From Flavobacteriaceae bacterium NBU2973 (lineage in GTDB: Bacteria; Bacteroidota; Bacteroidia; Flavobacteriales; Flavobacteriaceae), in contig JAOEIQ010000008.1 of the NCBI GenBank assembly GCA_026162565.1, forward strand, positions 89,438 to 153,437: DNA of 64,000 nucleotides, given 5' to 3'. Below, in pieces: positions 59,678-64,000 of the stretch (the first letter of the stretch is position 1; each line of letters begins with the position of its first letter). The notes beneath the pieces were generated by a model, which saw only the letters and a list, made by a program, of their open reading frames with translations, ran no database searches and was not told the DNA's origin. The translations under genes were made by a program, and so were the position numbers.

Positions 59678-60532
59678 ATGAAAAGGAAAAATATAGTAAT
59701 AAAAATTACTTTTTTAATCGTATGTCTTACTACAGGATTGTTTTTAAATGCTCAAGAAGAAGAAACTATAGATATACCTTTAAGTAATCCTAATGCTAGC
59801 GGAAAACTTGTTTTTCATGTTACAAAGGGTTCTATAAAAGTAAGTGGCTACGAAGGAAAAGATGTGGTTGTAACAGCCTCAAATAAAACTTTTGATAGTG
59901 ATAATAGGAAATCTAAAAAAAAGTATAAGCATAAGGAGAAATTTGGTAAGAAGTCTACAACAGGAATGAAGAGGATAACTGACAATAGTATGTCTTTTAC
60001 TGTTGAGGAAATAGATAACACAGTACGTATCAGAAAATCAGTTAATTCAGATACTAATTTTGAAGTTAAAGTTCCTCGAAATTTTTCAGTAGATATAAAA
60101 ACTGTAAATGATAGCAGTATTTATGTCGAAAATGTTGTTGGCACACATGAGGTTAGTAATACAAACGGTTTTATAACTATGCAAAATGTCAGTGGATCTG
60201 TTATTGCAGATGCACTAAATCAAGGAATGATAATTAGTTTTGAATCTATTGATGAAAATGCTACAATGATGTTTTCTAGTTTAAATGGTGATATTGATAT
60301 CACGTTTCCTAGTAATTTAAAAGCTGATATTTCTGCACGTTCAGATAATGGAGATATTTTTACAGATTTCGATATTGTTAAAAATAATAATAATCAAAAC
60401 ATAAAAACATCAAACTCATCTGGAGTTTATAAAGTAAAACGAGAAAAGGGAATTTTTGGGACTATAAATGGAGGAGGAGCAGAACTTACTTTTAAAACAC
60501 TAAATGGAGATGTGTTAATACGTGCTAATTAA
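59678..60532 (+). CDS. DUF4097 family secreted protein (second)
   Basis: The protein has 284 aa with a signal peptide of about 25 residues (ending FLNAQ), and the same solenoid signature (SGKLVFHVTKGSIKVSGYEG, KVPRNFSVDIKTVNDSSIYV, LNGDIDITF, TLNGDVLIRAN). It is less similar to the first copy than a recent duplicate would be. It ends the cluster; a terminator follows. Confidence 0.8.
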   Translation: MKRKNIVIKITFLIVCLTTGLFLNAQEEETIDIPLSNPNASGKLVFHVTKGSIKVSGYEGKDVVVTASNKTFDSDNRKSKKKYKHKEKFGKKSTTGMKRITDNSMSFTVEEIDNTVRIRKSVNSDTNFEVKVPRNFSVDIKTVNDSSIYVENVVGTHEVSNTNGFITMQNVSGSVIADALNQGMIISFESIDENATMMFSSLNGDIDITFPSNLKADISARSDNGDIFTDFDIVKNNNNQNIKTSNSSGVYKVKREKGIFGTINGGGAELTFKTLNGDVLIRAN

Positions 60533-60553
60533 GCTCAAATAATCTAATAAAAC

Positions 60554-60585
60554 AAAAAATCCGATTCGTAAGAATCGGATTTTTT
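60554..60585. terminator. Bidirectional terminator between the DUF4097 cluster and rplT
   Basis: AAAAAATCCGATTC and GAATCGGATTTTTT with a 4-base loop, 21 bases after one stop and 36 bases from the other convergent stop. Confidence 0.88.
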
Positions 60586-60621
60586 ATAATAAGCGAAATG
60601 TTATACAATAGGCTAGACGCC

Positions 60622-60966
60622 TTATTTTACTTTTTCTACAATTGCTTTAAAAGCCTCTGGGTTGTTCATTGCTAAATCTGCTAAAACCTTACGGTTTAAT
60701 TCGATATTATTAGCTTTTACTTTTCCCATAAATTGTGAATAAGACATTCCATATTCTCTAGCTCCTGCGTTAATACGCGTTATCCATAGTGCACGGAATG
60801 TTCTCTTTTTATTTCTACGGTCTCTGTACGAGTATTGCATCGCTTTATCAACCGCATTTTTAGCTACTGTCCAAACGTTTTTACGTCTTCCAAAGTAACC
60901 TTTTGCTTGCTTTAGAACCTTTTTTCTTCTGGCTCTTTTAGCTACTGAATTTACTGATCTTGGCAT
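60622..60966 (-). CDS. rplT: 50S ribosomal protein L20
   Basis: The protein has 114 aa and the full L20 pattern ([60 protein letters not shown]). It is last in the thrS-infC-rpmI-rplT operon. L20 is an RNA-binding protein that represses this operon in other bacteria. Confidence 0.98.
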   Translation of the reverse strand: MPRSVNSVAKRARRKKVLKQAKGYFGRRKNVWTVAKNAVDKAMQYSYRDRRNKKRTFRALWITRINAGAREYGMSYSQFMGKVKANNIELNRKVLADLAMNNPEAFKAIVEKVK

Positions 60967-61061
60967 AATTTTAATTTTTTGTAGTAGGCGATCGAAAATC
61001 GATTCTTTTAAAAGCCTAACTCCATGGTTTATAAATTTGTTTTAACCTATACTAAAACGTG

Positions 61062-61259
61062 TTACTTTAAACGTAACATTGTTTTAATATTATCTTCGTC
61101 TGACTTATGTACTAATGTATCATGAGTCAGAGCAAGCTTACGCTTTTTAGACTTCTTTGTTAAGATATGACTCTTAAAAGCATGCTTTCTTTTAATTTTA
61201 CCAGTACCTGTTAACTTAAAACGTTTTTTGGCACTTGATTTAGTTTTCATTTTAGGCAT
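61062..61259 (-). CDS. rpmI: 50S ribosomal protein L35
   Basis: The protein has 65 aa, [20 protein letters not shown] and [16 protein letters not shown], the L35 signature. It sits between infC and rplT with a 95-base gap to rplT and a 63-base gap from infC. Confidence 0.97.
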   Translation of the reverse strand: MPKMKTKSSAKKRFKLTGTGKIKRKHAFKSHILTKKSKKRKLALTHDTLVHKSDEDNIKTMLRLK

Positions 61260-61322
61260 TTCTTCCTAGTTTTTAATTACTTCGCTTATAATTATTGTTA
61301 CTCTTCATGTTATAAAAGAGAA

Positions 61323-61877
61323 TTATTTCTTTTTAATTGGCGCGATAAACATAGTCATACGTTTACCTTCCAGTTTTGGCATTTGTTCAACTTTTCCTAA
61401 CTCTTCTAAATCTTGAGCTAATCTTAAAAGTAAGATCTCACCTTGATCTTTATAAATTATGGAACGTCCTTTAAAAAATACAAAAGCTTTGAGTTTAGCT
61501 CCTTCAGATAAAAACTTTTCAGCATGTTTCTTTTTAAAGTTATAGTCATGATCATCGGTTTGAGGACCAAAACGTATTTCTTTAATTACAACTTTAGTTG
61601 CTTTAGATTTTAATGCTTTTTCCCTTTTTTTCTGTTCGTAAAGAAACTTTTTATAGTCCATTACTTTACATACAGGAGGATTAGCTTTAGGAGATATTTC
61701 CACAAGATCTTCGCCTTGTTCGTCTGCTATACGCAGAGCCTCCTTAATATTGTAAACACCTACTTCTACGTTATCACCTACTAAACGTACTTCTCTAGCT
61801 GTGATTTTAGAGTTTATTTTGTGTTTATCTTCCTTTACTTCTCTTTGAAAGGGTTGTCTTTTTTTTCTTATTGCTAT
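61323..61877 (-). CDS. infC: Translation initiation factor IF-3, AUA start codon
   Basis: The protein has 184 aa if started at AUA (61875-61877), giving (M)[20 protein letters not shown], the usual Bacteroidetes start of IF-3. No ATG, GTG or TTG gives a complete N-terminal domain: the first GTG, at 61703, would remove 58 residues. An in-frame TAA lies 3 bases further upstream, so the start cannot be earlier. The C-terminal domain is complete ([20 protein letters not shown], then [13 protein letters not shown]). Rare start codons in infC are known as self-control by IF-3. Confidence 0.93.
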   Translation of the reverse strand: MAIRKKRQPFQREVKEDKHKINSKITAREVRLVGDNVEVGVYNIKEALRIADEQGEDLVEISPKANPPVCKVMDYKKFLYEQKKREKALKSKATKVVIKEIRFGPQTDDHDYNFKKKHAEKFLSEGAKLKAFVFFKGRSIIYKDQGEILLLRLAQDLEELGKVEQMPKLEGKRMTMFIAPIKKK

Positions 61878-61894
61878 GGCTTAAATATTTTTAG

Positions 61895-63838
61895 TTAAAC
61901 GTTAAATTCTTTTTTTGTTTTAGTAATTTCTTCTGAAATTATTTCAGAAAACTCTTCTACACTAATCATACCAAGATCTTCGCCACCATGCTTTCTAACG
62001 CTAATCTTGTTTTGATTTTCCTCATTCTCACCAACAATAATCATGAATGGGATTTTATTCATTTCGGCTTCCCGAATTTTTTTACCCATAGTCTCATTCC
62101 TATTGTCAATTAGGGCGCGAATTTCGTTATTTTCTAACAAATTTAAAACTTTTTCAGCGTATTTTTCATATTTCTCACTGATAGATAAAATAATTACTTG
62201 ATCTGGCATTAACCAAAGTGGGAAGTTTCCACCTGTATGTTCAAGTAAAATGGCTATGAATCGTTCCATACTACCAAATGGAGCACGATGTATCATTACT
62301 GGTCTATGAAGCTCATTATCTGCGCCTTTATAGGTTAGTTCAAAACGTTCAGGAAGATTGTAATCCACTTGAATAGTACCTAATTGCCATTGACGACCAA
62401 GCGCATCTTTTACCATAAAATCTAACTTTGGTCCATAAAAAGCTGCTTCACCAGTTTCAACAACATAATTAAGATTTTTATCCTTTGCAGCGTTTAGTAT
62501 GGCATCTTCAGCTTTTTTCCAATTTTCATCAGATCCTATATACTTATCAGGATTTTCAGGATCTCTTAAAGACACTTGCGCGGTAAAGTTCTCGAAACCA
62601 AGGGAACCAAATACATATAATACTAAATCTATAACATTTTTAAATTCTTGGTCTAATTGATCCGGAGTACAAAATAAATGTGCATCATCTTGGGTAAAAC
62701 CTCTAACTCTTGTTAAACCATGTAGCTCTCCGCTTTGTTCATATCTATATACAGTACCAAATTCTGCATAACGTTTTGGTAAGTCTTTGTAAGACCATTG
62801 TCTGTTATTGTATATTTCACAATGATGCGGGCAGTTCATGGGTTTTAATAAAAATTCCTCATCTTCTTTAGGAGTTTTTATGGCTTGAAAACTATCTTCA
62901 CCATATTTAGCATAATGTCCAGAAGTTATGTAAAGTTCTTTTTGTCCAATATGAGGAGTGGCAACCATTTCGTAACCAGCCTTTTGTTGAGCTTGTTTTA
63001 AAAAATCCTCTAATCTCGATCTTAAAGCAGTACCTTTTGGTAACCATAATGGTAGACCTTGCCCTACTTTTTGTGAGAAAGTAAAGAGTTCTAATTCTTT
63101 CCCTAACTTTCTGTGATCGCGTTTTTTTGCTTCCTCTAATAGTTCAAGGTATTCTGTTAACTGCTTTTGTTTAGGGAATGATATACCATACACTCTTGTT
63201 AGCTGTTTGTTGTTTTCATCTCCTTTGAAGTAAGCACCAGCTACGCTTAGTATTTTTACAGCTTTTACAATTCCAGTGTTAGGAATGTGTCCACCACGAC
63301 ATAAATCTGTAAATGATGAATGGTCACAGAAAGTAATTTCACCGTCTTCAAGCCCTTCTATTAAATCAACTTTATAGTCATTTTTTCCTTTGTAGTATGA
63401 AAGAGCTTCAGATTTTGAAACTTCACGCATTTTAAAATCATGTTTGCCGCGTGCTATTTCTAACATTTTGTCTTCAATTTTTTTGAAGTCCTTGTCTGAA
63501 ATAGAATTCTCACCTAAATCCACATCATAGTAAAATCCATTTTCAATAGCAGGTCCAACCCAAAGTTTAACATATGGATAAAGCTCTTCAAGAGCCTGCG
63601 CAAGAATATGTGCTGATGAATGCCAGAATGCTTTTTTTCCATTGTCATCATTCCAAGTGTATAAGACTAAAGCTCCGTCTTTAGTTAAAGGAGTGGTAGC
63701 TTCAATAGTTGTCTTATTAAAGCTAGCAGAAATAACATTTCTCGCTAAACCTTCGCTAATGCTATTAGCTACATCTATAGGAGTTGAATTGTTTTCAAAT
63801 TCTTTTATGGAACCATCAGGTAGAGTAATCTTAATCAT
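61895..63838 (-). CDS. thrS: Threonyl-tRNA synthetase
   Basis: The protein has 647 aa from ATG at 63838. It has a TGS domain ([17 protein letters not shown]), an editing domain with [11 protein letters not shown], and the catalytic core with the zinc Cys in [13 protein letters not shown]. The C-terminal anticodon domain follows. A frame running further to 63973 has no family match and is not used. It is first in the thrS-infC-rpmI-rplT operon. Confidence 0.96.
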   Translation of the reverse strand: MIKITLPDGSIKEFENNSTPIDVANSISEGLARNVISASFNKTTIEATTPLTKDGALVLYTWNDDNGKKAFWHSSAHILAQALEELYPYVKLWVGPAIENGFYYDVDLGENSISDKDFKKIEDKMLEIARGKHDFKMREVSKSEALSYYKGKNDYKVDLIEGLEDGEITFCDHSSFTDLCRGGHIPNTGIVKAVKILSVAGAYFKGDENNKQLTRVYGISFPKQKQLTEYLELLEEAKKRDHRKLGKELELFTFSQKVGQGLPLWLPKGTALRSRLEDFLKQAQQKAGYEMVATPHIGQKELYITSGHYAKYGEDSFQAIKTPKEDEEFLLKPMNCPHHCEIYNNRQWSYKDLPKRYAEFGTVYRYEQSGELHGLTRVRGFTQDDAHLFCTPDQLDQEFKNVIDLVLYVFGSLGFENFTAQVSLRDPENPDKYIGSDENWKKAEDAILNAAKDKNLNYVVETGEAAFYGPKLDFMVKDALGRQWQLGTIQVDYNLPERFELTYKGADNELHRPVMIHRAPFGSMERFIAILLEHTGGNFPLWLMPDQVIILSISEKYEKYAEKVLNLLENNEIRALIDNRNETMGKKIREAEMNKIPFMIIVGENEENQNKISVRKHGGEDLGMISVEEFSEIISEEITKTKKEFNV

Positions 63839-63858
63839 TTGTAAATTTAAATAAAGGG

Positions 63859-63888
63859 CAAAGATAATAGGATATAAAATACATACAA
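63859..63888 (-). promoter_or_regulatory. Consensus promoter of the thrS operon
   Basis: On the minus strand TTG (63886-63888), then 19 bases, then TATCTTTG (63859-63866), a full match to the Bacteroidetes pattern. The predicted leader is under 25 nt, too short for a T-box or attenuator. Confidence 0.72.
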
Positions 63889-64000
63889 TATATAATGGTG
63901 AATTTAATTCGCGATTTCGTGATTCGATTTGGATTGGTATGGAATTTCTTTTTATAGGTTTAGTGCATATCATGCGTAGTATACAATATAGATACTGTCA

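Noticed and set aside
63839..63973. 45-codon N-terminal extension of thrS
   Set aside because: The extra residues do not fit the TGS domain, and the consensus promoter at 63859-63888 lies inside them.

Overview
The window is AT-rich chromosomal DNA from a member of the Bacteroidetes, most likely a marine-type Flavobacteriaceae. The signs are: many promoters with the Bacteroidetes -7 motif TAnnTTTG, one gene with a type IX secretion sorting domain, a TonB-dependent receptor with an N-terminal carboxypeptidase-like domain, GIN/DUF2807 and DUF4097 proteins, a fused ccoNO oxidase gene, 2TM-domain proteins beside a LytS/LytTR pair, and an infC start of the form (M)AIRKKRQP on an AUA codon. There is no rRNA, CRISPR array, prophage or intact insertion sequence. 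Most genes are ordinary core or envelope genes.

Layout. 1-2.1 kb: the 5' half of a carotenoid desaturase gene (crtI) behind a CarH-like B12/MerR regulator, then tRNA-Leu and tRNA-Lys. 2.2-5.8 kb: aroK, a phosphoribosyltransferase, an S4 protein, an FKBP lipoprotein with a calcium-binding-type tail, and trxB. 5.8-10 kb: an envelope-stress-like set (PadR regulator, PspC protein, two GIN-domain proteins). 10-15.4 kb: small conserved genes, oxyR, and a TetR/SDR pair with matching operators. 15.4-22.4 kb: a MoxR/DUF58/DUF4350/DUF4129/SpoIIM operon, with an RDD gene divergent from it. 22.4-22.9 kb: an 88-bp tandem repeat array. 23-29.5 kb: TRIC channel, HxlR/nitroreductase/monooxygenase, Dcp peptidase, cyclophilin, CoA pyrophosphatase and an acyltransferase. 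29.5-31.6 kb: an ECF sigma operon that includes a very small membrane protein, and a lysoplasmalogenase. 31.8-37.7 kb: TonB receptor, methyltransferase, a YD-repeat protein next to an elaborate hairpin element, and three unknown membrane proteins. 37.7-43.8 kb: LytS/2TM/LytTR signalling operon, a CrtC-like T9SS protein and a LETM1-like protein. 43.8-56.2 kb: sodC, hemN-usp, and a complete cbb3 oxidase locus (ccoI, ccoS, ccoNO, ccoQ, ccoP, ccoG, ccoH, safE-like) next to a Crp/Fnr regulator. 56.2-60.5 kb: a repeat protein, an ECF sigma factor, a HEAT-repeat putative anti-sigma factor and two DUF4097 proteins. 60.6-63.8 kb: the classical thrS-infC-rpmI-rplT operon.

How parts work together. The clearest regulatory signal is a palindrome of form ATGAY-N4-RTCAT found upstream of hemN, of the ccoS-led oxidase operon and of ccoI/crp. 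Its centre lies exactly 29.5 bp upstream of the -7 box in all three promoters. This fits an FNR-like regulator that switches on microaerobic respiration and heme synthesis together. Other sequence-level finds are a shared promoter/leader in front of three envelope-protein genes, a pair of identical TetR half-sites, two palindromes bracketing the nitroreductase promoter, an 88-bp tandem repeat made of hairpins, a 74-bp MITE-like element and a roughly 111-nt cloverleaf-like element beside the YD-repeat gene. No wholly new defence or mobile system is evident. The best candidates for undescribed biology are the repeat array, the shared leader, the cloverleaf-flanked gene and the IHGV-repeat/ECF/HEAT/DUF4097 cluster.
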